From the NCBI GenBank assembly GCA_038380795.1, contig CM076277.1, forward strand, positions 1 through 64,000: a stretch of 64,000 nt of DNA, given 5' to 3'. Position 1 is the first letter of the stretch. Each line of letters starts with the position of its first letter. A model generated the notes under the pieces. That model ran no database searches and had not been told where the DNA came from. It saw only the letters and a program-made list of their open reading frames with translations. Origin of the DNA: Pyrocephalus nanus. Lineage: Eukaryota; Chordata; Aves; Passeriformes; Tyrannidae. Below are positions 36,227-49,489 of this stretch, piece by piece. The translations under genes and the position numbers were made by a program.

Positions 36227-38452
36227 GGCCAAGGCCGAGCCCTTCAGGAGCCACAGGAAGAGCTCTGGGATAACAGATTTAGTACCAGAAGGAATTGCAG
36301 CCAGGAAAGAGCAGAGTGGGAACGTGGGAACAGCAATGCAGACCCCACAGGCGGTGCAGAAGGAGGGGCAGGAGGTGCTCCAGGCGCCAGAGCTGAGGCC
36401 CCGCAGTCCCTGGGGGAGCATCGGGGTGCAGAGACCCCCCTGCAGCCCCTGGGGGAGCATCAGGGTGCAGAGACCCCCCTGCAGCCCGTGGAGGCTCCCA
36501 CGCTGGAGCAGGGGGATGCAGGAAGGAGGCTGTGACCCCGGGGCAGGCCCAGGATGGAGCAGGTCCTGGCAGGGACCTGCAGCCCGTGCAGAGGGAAGCC
36601 CAGGCTGGAGCAGGTTTTTCCCGGGCAGGACTCGTGGCCCCTGTGGGGGACCCACGCCGGGTCAGCTCATCCCTGAAGGACTGACCCCATGGAGGAGGGA
36701 CCCACGGGACAGCAGGGTGGGAAGAGCTGCTGCCCGAGGGATGGACTCACTGGAGAGGTCCATCCAGGACTGTCTCCTGTGGGAGGGACCCCATGGGAGC
36801 AGGGAAGGATCCAACTCCTCTCCCTGAGCAGTGACAGAAACAACAACTGACTGTAACCCCCATTCCCATCCCCCTGCACTGCTGGGGGGAGGAAGAAGGT
36901 GGAAGGAGGGGTGGGGTGAAGATGTTTTTCAGACTGTTTTATTTCTCACTCTTTGGCTTTTATCCTGTCGGTAATAAATTTAAGTACTATCCCTACTTTG
37001 AGTCTGTTTTGCCTGTTAGTAAGCGACTTTCTCCCCACCCTTATCTCTACTCAGGAATCCTCAGTTGTTTTTTTTCTCTCCTCTGTGGAGTTACAGGGGG
37101 AGGGGGAAGTAGCAGCTTTTAGTAGGTGTTTGAAATCCAGCCAGGGTCCACCCACTTAACCAACCCATGTGCTTGAGGCCCTTTTGTGATGTCACAGCCT
37201 ATCCCCTCCGTTCTGGAATAGCCCTTGGCAACCAAAGAACCAACACCCCACCAGGTCAGAATGCAGCCCCACCCATGTGCCCCTTTATGATATCCCGGCC
37301 CATCCTCTCCATTCTGGAATAGTCCCTGGAAACCAAAGAACCAACTCCCCACACCCCCACAGGGCAGCCCCATCTGCCATGGGACTCTTTGGGAAGTCAC
37401 GGCCTTTCCCCCAGCAAAGAAAGCCCTTACCCTTCGTCTGCCATGTGCAGTTGTTGGGCCACTACTGGCACTGCATGGATTGCAAGAGCTTTCTGTCCTG
37501 GCACCTTTTGTCTGGAAGGAATCTGGAATCTTCATCCGTATTCAATGTTGGCAGTCTGACTGACGGTTTAAGTGAAGGCCTCCGAAAAGAAAGAGACAGC
37601 CCTTTCCCCCAGGAAAGAAAGCCTGTAACCTTTAGGTGCAGTTGGTGGGCCACCCTGAGCAGTCAATGGGCAGCAAGAGCTTTCTGTCCTGGCACCTTTT
37701 GTCTGGCAGGAATCTTTGCCCAGATTCAAATTTGGCAGTTGGACTGACAATTCCAGCATGGGGCTCCTGCAAGCGAACGACAGCCCTGCCCTCCAGGAAA
37801 GAAACCCCTTCCCCTCGGTCTCTTTCCCTGTTCTATAAAATACAACCTGCAGGGCAGCTTTCTGCCATCTTTTCTCTTGGGAATTGTGAAGATAGACCTG
37901 CTCCCATGTTTAACACCACAGGCAAAACCACCCTGTAAACACCTTTCCCAACTTTCCCCGTCCTTTTCCAAAGCCGAGATGTGGAAAGAACAAGTGCCCT
38001 TGTCCCTGGCTGTGCTGCTGTGCTGGGAGTCTCTTCCCTCCAGCTCTGCACACGGGCACTGCCCCTGCAGCTCCAGAGAAGGGCTGAAGAAGCATCTTCA
38101 ACACAGAAATCAGGGCAGGGAACTTTATTTCATTCAAATGTTGTGATGGTTTTGGTCTAGGTCTTCCTGGTAACCAGCTTGTAACCAAAGAAGTGGCCAT
38201 GTACCCAGTATTCCATACAATTTTTATTGTATTCCATACAACCCGAACCCAAACCCTAACCCTAACCCTAACCTTAACCCTAACCCTAACCCTAACCCGA
38301 ACCCGAACCCGAACCCTAACCCTAACCCGAACCCTAACCCGAACCCTAACCCTAACACTAACCCTAGCTCTAACCCTAACCGTAACCCTAACCATAATCC
38401 TAAACCTAACCCTAAAACCCTAACCCTAACCCTAATCCTAACCTTAACCACT
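36227..38452 (+). repeat. Satellite unit 13 (2226 bp)
   Basis: LTR-derived part 36227-37155; two minisatellite copies at 36403-36480; AATAAA at 36973; TATAAAA at 37834. It matches unit 18 except for the 8-bp hairpin variant, and shares TTAACACCACAGGC with units 18 and 20. Confidence 0.95.
38242..38449. repeat. Interstitial telomere array 13, class A
   Basis: 208 bp (6x34+4). It begins CCCGAACCCAAACCC and ends TTAACCACTGGCC, both shared with arrays 18 and 20. Confidence 0.95.
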
Positions 38453-40699
38453 GGCCAAGGCCGAGCCCATCAGGAGCCACAGGAAGAGCTCTGGGATAAC
38501 AGATTTAGTACCAGAAGGAATTGCAGCCAGGGAAGAGCAGAGTGGGAACGTGGGAACAGCAATGCAGACCCCAAGGGCGGTGCAGAAGGAGGGGCAGGAG
38601 GTGCTCCAGGCGCCAGAGCTGAGGCCCCGCAGTCCCTGGGGGAGCATCGGGGTGCAGAGACCCCCCTGCAGCCCGTGGAGGCTCCCACGCTGGAGCAGGG
38701 GGATGCAGGAAGGAGGCTGTGACCCCGGGGCAGGCCCAGGATGGAGCAGGTCCTGGCAGGGACCTGCAGCCCGTGCAGAGGGAAGCCCAGGCTGGAGCAG
38801 GTTTTTCCCGGGCAGGACTCGTGGCCCCTGTGGGGGACCCACGCCGGGTCAGCTCATCCCTGAAGGACTGACCCCATGGAGGAGGGACCCACGGGACAGC
38901 AGGGTGGGAAGAGCTGCTGCCCGAGGGATGGACTCACTGGAGAGGTCCATCCAGGACTGTCTCCTGTGGGAGGGACCCCATGGGAGCAGGGAAGGATCCA
39001 ACTCCTCTCCCTGAGCAGTGACAGAAACAACAACTGACTGTAACCCCCATTCCCATCCCCCTGCACTGCTGGGGGGAGGAAGAAGGTGGAAGGAGGGGTG
39101 GGGTGAAGATGTTTTTCAGACTGTTTTATTTCTCACTCTTTGGCTTTTATCCTGTCGGTAATAAATTTAAGTACTATCCCTACTTTGAGTCTGTTTTGCC
39201 TGTTAGTAAGCGACTTTCTCCCCACCCTTATCTCTACTCAGGAATCCTCAGTTGTTTTTTTTCTCTCCTCTGTGGAGTTACAGGGGGAGGGGGAAGTAGC
39301 AGCTTTTAGTAGGTGTTTGAAATCCAGCCAGGGTCCACCCACTTAACCAACCCATGTGCTTGAGGCCCTTTTGTGATGTCACAGCCTATCCCCTCCGTTC
39401 TGGAATAGCCCTTGGCAACCAAAGAACCAACACCCCACCAGGTCAGAATGCAGCCCCACCCATGTGCCCCTTTATGATATCCCGGCCCATCCTCTCCATT
39501 CTGGAATAGTCCCTGGAAACCAAAGAACCAACTCCCCAAACCCCCACAGGGCAGCCCCATCTGCCATGGGACTCTTTGGGAAGTCACGGCCTTTCCCCCA
39601 GCAAAGAAAGCCCTTACCCTTCGTCTGCCATGTGCAGTTGTTGGGCCACTACTGGCACTGCATGGATTGCAAGAGCTTTCTGTCCTGGCACCTTTTGTCT
39701 GGAAGGAATCTGGAATCTTTATCCGTATTCAATGTTGGCAGTCTGACTGACGGTTTAAGTGAAGGCCTCCGAAAAGAAAGAGACAGCCCTTTCCCCCAGG
39801 AAAGAAAGCCTGTAACCTTTAGGTGCAGTTGGTGGGCCACCCTGAGTAGTCAATGGGCAGCAAGAGCTTTCTGTCCTGGCACCTTTTGTCTGGCAGGAAT
39901 CTTTGCCCAGATTCAAATTTGGCAGTTGGACTGACAATTCCAGCATGGGGCTCCTGCAAGCGAACGACAGCCCTGCCCTCCAGGAAAGAAACCCCTTCCC
40001 CTCGGTCTCTTTCCCTGTTCTATAAAATACAACCTGCAGGGAAGCTTTCTGCCATCTCTTCTCTTGGGAATTGTGAAGATAGACCTGCTCCCATGTTTAA
40101 CACCTCAGGCAAAACCACCCTGTAAACACCTTTCCCAACCTTCCCCATCCTTTTCCAAAGCCGAGATGTGGAAAGAACAAGTGCCCTTGTCCCTGGCTGT
40201 GCTGCTGTGCTGGGAGTCTCTTCCCTCAAGCTCTGCACACGGGCACTGCCCCTGCAGCTCCAGAGAAGGGCTGAAGAAGCATCTTCAACACAGAAATCAG
40301 GGCAGGGAACTTTATTTCATTCAAATGTTGTGATGGTTTTGGTCTAGGTCTTCCTGGTAACCAGCTTGTAACCAAGGAAGTGGCCACGTACCCAGTATTC
40401 CATACAATTTTTATTGTATTCCATAAAACCCGAAACTGAACCCTAACCCTAACCTTAACCCTAACCCTTACCCTAACCCGAACCGGAACCCGAACCCAAA
40501 CCCTAACCCGAACCCTTACCCTAACCCTAACCCTAACCCTAACCGGAAACCGAACACGAACTCGAACCCTAACCCTAACTCTAACCCTAACCCTTACCCT
40601 AACCGTAACCCTAAACCTAACCCGAACCCTAATCCTAACCCTAACCCTAGCCCTAACCCTAAAACCCTAACCTTAACCCTAATCCTAACCCTAACCGCT
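38453..40699 (+). repeat. Satellite unit 14 (2247 bp)
   Basis: LTR-derived part 38453-39342; one minisatellite copy at 38629-38667; AATAAA at 39160; TATAAAA at 40021. Close to units 19 and 21 (CCCTGAGTAGTC, ATCTTTATCC). It has a private GCAGGGAAGCTTTC near 40037. Confidence 0.95.
40429..40696. repeat. Interstitial telomere array 14, class B
   Basis: 268 bp (6x44+4). Class B, with a private ACCGAACACGAACTCG. The unit body resembles unit 19, but unit 19 is followed by class C, so an exchange boundary lies at or near this array. Confidence 0.94.
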
Positions 40700-42960
40700 G
40701 GCCAAGGCCGAGCCCATCAGGAGCCACAGGAACAGCTCTGGGATAACAGATTTAGGGCCAGAAGGAATTGCAGCCAGGGAAGAGCAATGTGGGAACGTGG
40801 GAACAGCAATGCAGACCCCACGGGCGGTGCAGAAGGAGGGGCAGGAGGTGCTCCAGGCGCCAGAGCTGAGGCCCCGCAGCCCCTGGGGGAGCATCAGGGT
40901 GCGGAGACCCCCCTGCAGCCCCTGGGGGAGCATCAGGGTGCAGAGACCCCCCCCAGCCCGTGGAGGCTCCCACGCTGGAGCAGGGGGATGCAGGAAGGAG
41001 GCTGTGACCGCGGGGCAGGCCCAGGATGGAGCAGGTCCTGGCAGGGACCTGCAGCCCGTGCAGAGGGAAGCCCAGGCTGGAGCAGGTTTTTCCCGGGCAG
41101 GACTCGTGGCCCCTGTGGGGGACCCACGCCGGGTCAGCTCATCCCTGAAGGACTGACCCCATGGAGGAGGGACCCACGGGACAGCAGGGTGGGAAGAGCT
41201 GCTGCCCGAGGGATGGACTCACTGGAGAGGTCCATCCAGGACTGTCTCCTGTGGGAGGGACCCCATGGGAGCAGGGAAGGATCCAACTCCTCTCCCTGAG
41301 CAGTGACAGAAACAACAACTGACTGTAACCCCCATTCCCATCCCCCTGCACTGCTGGGGGGAGGAAGAAGGTGGAAGGAGGGGTGGGGTGAAGATGTTTT
41401 TCAGACTGTTTTATTTCTCACTCTTTGGCTTTTATCCTGTCGGTAATAAATTTAAGTACTATCCCTACTTTGAGTCTGTTTTGCCTGTTAGTAAGCGACT
41501 TTCTCCCCACCCTTATCTCTACTCAGGAATCCTCAGTTGTTTTTTTTCTCTCCTCTGTGGAGTTACAGAGGGAGGGGGAAGTAGCAGCTTTTAGTAGGTG
41601 TTTGAAATCCAGCCAGGGTCCACCCACTTAACCAACCCATGTGCTTGAGGCCCTTTTGTGATGTCACAGCCTATCCCCTCCGTTCTGGAATAGCCCTTGG
41701 CAACCAAAGAACCAACACCCCACCAGGTCAGAATGCAGCCCCACCCATGTGCCCCTTTATGATATCCCGGCCCATCCTCTCCATTCTGGAATAGTCCCTG
41801 GAAACCAAAGAACCAACTCCCCACACCCCCACAGTGCAGCCCCATCTGCCATGGGACTCTTTGGGAAGTCACGGCCTTTCCCCCAGCAAAGAAAGCCCTT
41901 ACCCTTCGTCTGCCATGTGCAGTTGTTGGGCCACTACTGGCACTGCATGGATTGCAAGAGCTTTCTGTCCTGGCACCTTTTGTCTGGAAGGAATCTGGAA
42001 TCTTCATCCATATTCAATGTTGGCAGTCTGACTGACGGTTTAAGTGAAGGCCTCCGAAAAGAAAGAGACAGCCCTTTCCCCCAGGAAAGAAAGCCTGTAA
42101 CCTTTAGGTGCAGTTGGTGGGCCACCCTGAGCAGTTAATGGGTAGCAAGAGCTTTCTGTCCTGGCACCTTTTGTCTGGCAGGAATCTTTGCCCAGATTCA
42201 AATTTGGCAGTTGGACTGACAATTCCAGCATGGGGCTCCTGCAAGCGAACGACAGCCCTGCCCTCCAGGAAAGAAACCCCTTCCCCTCGGTCTCTTTCCC
42301 TGTTCTATAAAATACAACCTGCAGGGCAGCTTTCTGCCATCTTTTCTCTTGGGAATTGTGAAGATAGACCTGCTCCCATGTTTAACACCTCAGGCAAAAC
42401 CACCCTGTAAACACCTTTCCCAACCTTCCCCATCCTTTTCCAAAGCCGAGATGTGGAAAGAACAAGGGCCCTTGTCCCTGGCTGTGCTGCTGTGCTGGGA
42501 GTCTCTTCCCTCCAGCTCTGCACACGGGCACTGCCCCTGCAGCTCCAGAGAAGGGCTGAAGAAGCATCTTCAACACAGAAATCAGGGCAGAGAACTTTAT
42601 TTCATTCAAATGTTGTGATGGTTTTGGTCTAGGTCTTCCTGGTAACCAGCTTGTAACCAAAGAAGTGGCCATGTACCCAGTATTCCATACAATTTTTATT
42701 GTATTCCATACAACCCGAACCCGAACCCTAACCCTAACCCTAACCTTAACCCTAACCCTAACCCTAACCCAAACCCGAACCCGAACCCCAACCCTAACCC
42801 TAACCCTAACCCGAACCCTAACTCTAACCCTAACCCGAACCCTAACCCGAACCCTAACCCTAACACTAACCCTAGCTCTAACCCTAACCGTAACCCTAAC
42901 CATAATCCTAAACCTAACCCTAAAACCCTAACCCTAACCCTAATCCTAACCTTAACCGCT
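40700..42960 (+). repeat. Satellite unit 15 (2261 bp)
   Basis: LTR-derived part 40700-41627; two minisatellite copies at 40876-40952 with the 1-bp loss; AATAAA at 41445; TATAAAA at 42306. It matches unit 9 at offset 13496, with a private TGTGACCGCGGGGC near 41005 that adds a CpG. Confidence 0.95.
42714..42957. repeat. Interstitial telomere array 15, class A
   Basis: 244 bp (6x40+4). One-site variant of array 9. Confidence 0.95.
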
Positions 42961-45171
42961 GGCCAAGGCCGAGCCCTTCAGGAGCCACAGGATGAGCTCT
43001 GGGATAACAGATTTAGGACCAGAAGGAATTGCAGCCAGGAAAGAGCAGAGTGGGAACGTGGGAACAGCAATGCAGACCCCAAGGGCGGTGCAGAAGGAGG
43101 GGCAGGAGGTGCTCCAGGAGCCAGAGCTGAGGCCCCGCAGTCCCTGGGGGAGCATCGGGGTGCAGAGACCCCCCTGCAGCCCGTGGAGGCTCCTACGCTG
43201 GAGCAGGGGGATGCAGGAAGGAGGCTGTGACCCCGGGGCAGGCCCAGGATGGAGCAGGTCCTGGCAGGGACCTGCAGCCCGTGCAGAGGGAAGCCCAGGC
43301 TGGAGCAGGTTTTTCCCGAGCAGGACTCGTGGCCCCTGTGGGGGATCCACGCCGGGTCAGCTCATCCCTGAAGGACTGACCCCATGGAGGAGGGACCCAC
43401 GGGACAGCAGGGTGGGAAGAGCTGCTGCCCGAGGGATGGACTCACTGGAGAGGTCCATCCAGGACTGTCTCCTGTGGGAGGGACCCCATGGGAGCAGGGA
43501 AGGATCCAACTCCTCTCCCTGAGCAGTGACAGAAACAACAACTGACTGTAACCCCCATTCCCATCCCCCTGCACTGCTGGGGGGAGGAAGAAGGTGGAAG
43601 GAGGGGTGGGGTGAAGATGTTTTTCAGACTGTTTTATTTCTCACTCTTTGGCTTTTATCCTGTCGGTAATAAATTTAAGTACTATCCCTACTTTGAGTCT
43701 GTTTTGCCTGTTAGTAAGCGACTTTCTCCCCACCCTTATCTCTACTCAGGAATCCTCAGTTGTTTTTTTTCTCTCCTCTGTGGAGTTACAGGGGGAGGGG
43801 GAAGTAGCAGCTTTTAGTAGGTGTTTGAAATCCAGCCAGGGTCCACCCACTTAACCAACCCATGTGCTTGAGGCCCTTTTGTGATGTCACAGCCTATCCC
43901 CTCCGTTCTGGAATAGCCCTTGGCAACCAAAGAACCAACACCCCAACAGGTCAGAATGCAGCCCCACCCATGTGCCCCTTTATGATATCCCGGCCCATCC
44001 TCTCCATTCTGGAATAGTCCTTGGAAACCAAAGAACCAACTCCCCACACCCCCACAGTGCAGCCCCATCTGCCATGGGACTCTTTGGGAAGTCACGGCCT
44101 TTCCCCCAGCAAAGAAAGCCCTTACCCTTCGTCTGCCATGTGCAGTTGTTGGGCCACTACTGGCACTGCATGGATTGCAAGAGCTTTCTGTCCTGGCACC
44201 TTTTGTCTGGAAGGAATCTGGAATCTTCATCCGTATTCAATGTTGGCAGTCTGACTGACGGTTTAAGTGAAGGCCTCCGAAAAGAAAGAGACAGCCCTTT
44301 CCCCCAGGAAAGAAAGCCTGTAACCTTTAGGTGCAGTTGGTGGGCCACCCTGAGCAGTCAATGGGCAGCAAGAGCTTTCTGTCCTGGCACCTTTTGTCTG
44401 GCAGGAATCTTTGCCCAGATTCAAATTTGGCAGTTGGACTGACAATTCCAGCATGGGGCTCCTGCAAGCGAACGACAGCCCTGCCCTCCAGGAAAGAAAC
44501 CCCTTCCCCTCGGTCTCTTTCCCTGTTCTATAAAATACAACCTGCAGGGCAGCTTTCTGCCATCTCTTCTCTTGGGAATTGTGAAGATAGACCTGCTCCC
44601 ATGTTTAACACCTCAGGCAAAACCACCCTGTAAACACCTTTCCCAACCTACCCCATCCTTTTCCAAAGCCGAGATGTGGAAAGAACAAGTGCCCTTGTCC
44701 CTGACTGTGCTGCTGTGCTGGGAGTCTCTTCCCTCAAGCTCTGCACACGGGCACTGCCCCTGCAGCTCCAGAGAAGGGCTGAAGAAGCATCTTCAACACA
44801 GAAATCAGGGCAGGGAACTTTATTTCATTCAAATGTTGTGATGGTTTTGGTCTAGGTCTTCCTGGTAACCAGCTTGTAACCAAGGAAGTGGCCATGTACC
44901 CAGTATTCCATACAATTTTTATTGTATTCCATACAACCCGAACCCTAACCCTAAGCCTAACCCTAACCCGAACCCAAACCTGAACCCTAACCCTAACCTG
45001 AACCCTAACCCTAACCCTAACCCGAACCCAAACCTCAACCCTAACCCTAACCCGAACCCGAACCTGAACCCTTACCCGAACCCTAACCCGAACCCTAACC
45101 CTAACCCTAACCCTAACCCTAGCCCTAACCCTAAAACCCTAACCCTAACCCTAATCCTATCTCTAACCGCT
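42961..45171 (+). repeat. Satellite unit 16 (2211 bp)
   Basis: LTR-derived part 42961-43850; one minisatellite copy at 43137-43175; AATAAA at 43668; TATAAAA at 44529. Its front matches unit 10 and its back matches unit 11. Private changes: CCCGAGCAGGACTC (43316), GGGGGATCCACG (43342) and CCAACCTACCCC (44645). Confidence 0.95.
44937..45168. repeat. Interstitial telomere array 16, class C
   Basis: 232 bp (6x38+4). Same as arrays 6 and 11. Confidence 0.95.
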
Positions 45172-47466
45172 GGCCAAGGCCGAGCCCATCAGGAGCCACA
45201 GGAACAGCTCTGGGATAACAGATTTAGGGCCAGAAGGAATTGCAGCCAGGGAAGAGCAATGTGGGAACGTGGGAACAGCAATGCAGACCCCACGGGCGGT
45301 GCAGAAGGAGGGGCAGGAGGTGCTCCAGGCGCCAGAGCTGAGGCCCTGCAGCCCCTGGGGGAGCATCGGGGTGCAGAGACCCCCCTGCAGCCCCTGGGGG
45401 AGCATCGGGGTGCAGAGACCCCCCTGCAGCCCCTTAGGGAGCATGGGGGTGCAGAGACCCCCCTGCAGCCCGTGGAGGCTCCTACGCTGGAGCAGGGGGA
45501 TGCAGGAAGGAGGCTGTGACCCCGGGGCAGGCCCAGGATGGAGCAGGTCCTGGCAGGGACCTGCAGCCCGTGCAGAGGGAAGCCCAGGCTGGAGCAGGTT
45601 TTTCCCGGGCAGGACTCGTGGCCCCTGTGGGGGACCCACGCCGGGTCAGCTCATCCCTGAAGGACTGACCCCATGGAGGAGGGACCCACGGGACAGCAGG
45701 GTGGGAAGAGCTGCTGCCCGAGGGATGGACTCACTGGAGAGGTCCATCCAGGACTGTCTCCTGTGGGAGGGACCCCATGGGAGCAGGGAAGGATCCAACT
45801 CCTCTCCCTGAGCAGTGACAGAAACAACAACTGACTGTAACCCCCATTCCCATCCCCCTGCACTGCTGGGGGGAGGAAGAAGGTGGAAGGAGGGGTGGGG
45901 TGAAGATGTTTTTCAGACTGTTTTATTTCTCACTCTTTGGCTTTTATCCTGTCGGTAATAAATTTAAGTACTACCCCTACTTTGATTCCGTTTTGCCTGT
46001 TAGTAAGCGACTTTCTCCCCACCCTTATCTCTACTCAGGAATCCTCAGTTGTTTTTTTTCTCTCCTCTGTGGAGTTACAGGGGGAGGGGGAAGTAGCAGC
46101 TTTTAGTAGGTGTTTGAAATCCAGCCAGGGTACACCCACTTAACCAACCCATGTGCTTGAGGCCCTTTTGTGATGTCACAGCCTATCCCCTCCGTTCTGG
46201 AATAGCCCTTGGCAACCAAAGAACCAACACCCCAGCAGGTCAGAATGCAGCCCCACCCATGTGCCCCTTTATGATATCCCGGCCCATCCTCTCCATTCTG
46301 GAATAGTCCCTGGAAACCAAAGAACCAACTCCCCAAACCCCCACAGGGCATCCCCATCTGCCATGGGACTCTTTGGGAAGTCACGGCCTTTCCCCCAGCA
46401 AAGAAAGCCCTTACCCTTCGTCTGCCATGTGCAGTTGTTGGGCCACTACTGGCACTGCATGGATTGCAAGAGCTTTCTGTCCTGGCACCTTTTGTCTGGA
46501 AGGAATCTGGAATCTTCATCCGTATTCAATGTTGGCAGTCTGACTGACGGTTTAAGTGAAGGCCTCCGAAAAGAAAGAGACAGCCCTTTCCCCCAGGAAA
46601 GAAAGCCTGTAACCTTTAGGTGCAGTTGGTGGGCCACCCTGAGCAGTCAATGGGCAGCAAGAGCTTTCTGTCCTGGCACCTTTTGTCTGGCAGGAATCTT
46701 TGCCCAGATTCAAATTTGGCAGTTGGACTGACAATTCCAGCATGGGGCTCCTGCAAGCGAACGACAGCCCTGCCCTCCAGGAAAGAAACCCCTTCCCCTC
46801 GGTCTCTTTCCCTGTTCTATAAAATACAACCTGCAGGGCAGCTTTCTGCCATCTTTTCTCTTGGGAATTGTGAAGATAGACCTGCTCCCATGTTTAACAC
46901 CTCAGGCAAAACCACCCTGTAAACACCTTTCCCAACCTTCCCCATCCTTTTCCAAAGCCGAGATGTGGAAAGAACAAGGGCCCTTGTCCCTGGCTGTGCT
47001 GCTGTGCTGGGAGTCTCTTCCCTCCAGCTCTGCACACGGGCACTGCCCCTGCAGCTCCAGAGAAGGGCTGAAGAAGCATCCTCAACACAGAAATCAGGGC
47101 AGAGAACTTTATTTCATTCAAATGTTGTGATGGTTTTGGTCTAGGTCTTCCTGGTAACCAGCTTGTAACCAAAGAAGTGGCCATGTACCCAGTATTCCAT
47201 ACAATTTTTATTGTATTCCATACAACCTGAACCCGAACCCGAACCCTAACCCTAACCTTAACCCTAACCCTAACCCTAACCCGAACCCGAACCCGAACCC
47301 GAACCCTAACCCTAACCCTAACCCTAACCCGAACCCTAACCCGAACTCTAACCCGAACCCTAACCCTAACACTAACCCTAGCTCTAACCCTAACCGTAAC
47401 CCTAACCCTAATCCTAAACCTAACCCTAAAACCCTAACCCTAACCCTAATCCTAACCTTAACCGCT
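45172..47466 (+). repeat. Satellite unit 17 (2295 bp)
   Basis: LTR-derived part 45172-46139; three minisatellite copies at 45348-45464, the third with CATGGGGGTG; AATAAA at 45957; TATAAAA at 46818. Matches unit 12 at offset 11240. Private change AGCATCCTCAACAC near 47080. Confidence 0.95.
47226..47463. repeat. Interstitial telomere array 17, class A
   Basis: 238 bp (6x39+4). It starts CCTGAA instead of CCCGAA and otherwise resembles arrays 5, 10 and 12. Confidence 0.95.
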
Positions 47467-48243
47467 GGCCAAGGCCGAGCCCTTCAGGAGCCACAGGAAG
47501 AGCTCTGGGATAACAGATTTAGTACCAGAAGGAATTGCAGCCAGGAAATAGCAGAGTGGGAACGTGGGAACAGCAATGCAGACCCCAAGGGCGGTGCAGA
47601 AGGAGGGGCAGGAGGTGCTCCAGGCGCCAGAGCTGAGGCCCCGCAGTCCCTGGGGGAGCATCGGGGTGCAGAGACCCCCCTGCAGCCCCTGGGGGAGCAT
47701 CGGGGTGCAGAGACCCCCCTGCAGCCCGTGGAGGCTCCCACGCTGGAGCAGGGGGATGCAGGAAGGAGGCTGTGACCCCGGGGCAGGCCCAGGATGGAGC
47801 AGGTCCTGGCAGGGACCTGCAGCCCGTGCAGAGGGAAGCCCAGGCTGGAGCAGGTTTTTCCCGGGCAGGACTCGTGGCCCCTGTGGGGGACCCACGCCGG
47901 GTCAGCTCATCCCTGAAGGACTGACCCCATGGAGGAGGGACCCACGGGACAGCAGGGTGGGAAGAGCTGCTGCCCGAGGGATGGACTCACTGGAGAGGTC
48001 CATCCAGGACTGTCTCCTGTGGGAGGGACCCCATGGGAGCAGGGAAGGATCCAACTCCTCTCCCTGAGCAGTGACAGAAACAACAACTGACTGTAACCCC
48101 CATTCCCATCCCCCTGCACTGCTGGGGGGAGGAAGAAGGTGGAAGGAGGGGTGGGGTGAAGATGTTTTTCAGACTGTTTTATTTCTCACTCTTTGGCTTT
48201 TATCCTGTCGGTAATAAATTTAAGTACTATCCCTACTTTGAGT

Positions 48244-48271
48244 CTGTTTTGCCTGTTAGTAAGCAAAACAG
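48244..48271. repeat. Hairpin-forming variant in unit 18
   Basis: CTGTTTTGC (48244-48252) and its exact reverse complement GCAAAACAG (48263-48271) flank a 10-nt loop. In the ordinary allele the right arm is absent and the site reads AGTAAGCGACTTTCTCC; the variant is 8 bp longer. It recurs in units 22, 24 and 25. Confidence 0.9.
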
Positions 48272-49489
48272 GGTGTTTCTCCCCACCCTTATCTCTACTC
48301 AGGAATCCTCAGTTGTTTTTTTTCTCTCCTCTGTGGAGTTACAGGGGGAGGGGGAAGTAGCAGCTTTTAGTAGGTGTTTGAAATCCAGCCAGGGTCCACC
48401 CACTTAACCAACCCATGTGCTTGAGGCCCTTTTGTGATGTCACAGCCTATCCCCTCCGTTCTGGAATAGCCCTTGGCAACCAAAGAACCAACACCCCACC
48501 AGGTCAGAATGCAGCCCCACCCATGTGCCCCTTTATGATATCCCGGCCCATCCTCTCCATTCTGGAATAGTCCCTGGAAACCAAAGAACCAACTCCCCAC
48601 ACCCCCACAGGGCAGCCCCATCTGCCATGGGACTCTTTGGGAAGTCACGGCCTTTCCCCCAGCAAAGAAAGCCCTTACCCTTCGTCTGCCATGTGCAGTT
48701 GTTGGGCCACTACTGGCACTGCATGGATTGCAAGAGCTTTCTGTCCTGGCACCTTTTGTCTGGAAGGAATCTGGAATCTTCATCCGTATTCAATGTTGGC
48801 AGTCTGACTGACGGTTTAAGTGAAGGCCTCTGAAAAGAAAGAGATAGCCCTTTCCCCCAGGAAAGAAAGCCTGTAACCTTTAGGTGCAGTTGGTGGGCCA
48901 CCCTGAGCAGTCAATGGGCAGCAAGAGCTTTCTGTCCTGGCACCTTTTGTCTGGCAGGAATCTTTGCCCAGATTCAAATTTGGCAGTTGGACTGACAATT
49001 CCAGCATGGGGCTCCTGCAAGCGAACGACAGCCCTGCCCTCCAGGAAAGAAACCCCTTCCCCTCGGTCTCTTTCCCTGTTCTATAAAATACAACCTGCAG
49101 GGCAGCTTTCTGCCATCTTTTCTCTTGGGAATTGTGAAGATAGACCTGCTCCCATGTTTAACACCACAGGCAAAACCACCCTGTAAACACCTTTCCCAAC
49201 TTTCCCCGTCCTTTTCCAAAGCCGAGATGTGGAAAGAACAAGTGCCCTTGTCCCTGGCTGTGCTGCTGTGCTGGGAGTCTCTTCCCTCCAGCTCTGCACA
49301 CGGGCACTGCCCCTGCAGCTCCAGAGAAGGGCTGAAGAAGCATCTTCAACACAGAAATCAGGGCAGGGAACTTTATTTCATTCAAATGTTGTGATGGTTT
49401 TGGTCTAGGTCTTCCTGGTAACCAGCTTGTAACCAAAGAAGTGGCCATGTACCCAGTATTCCATACAATTTTTATTGTATTCCATACAA

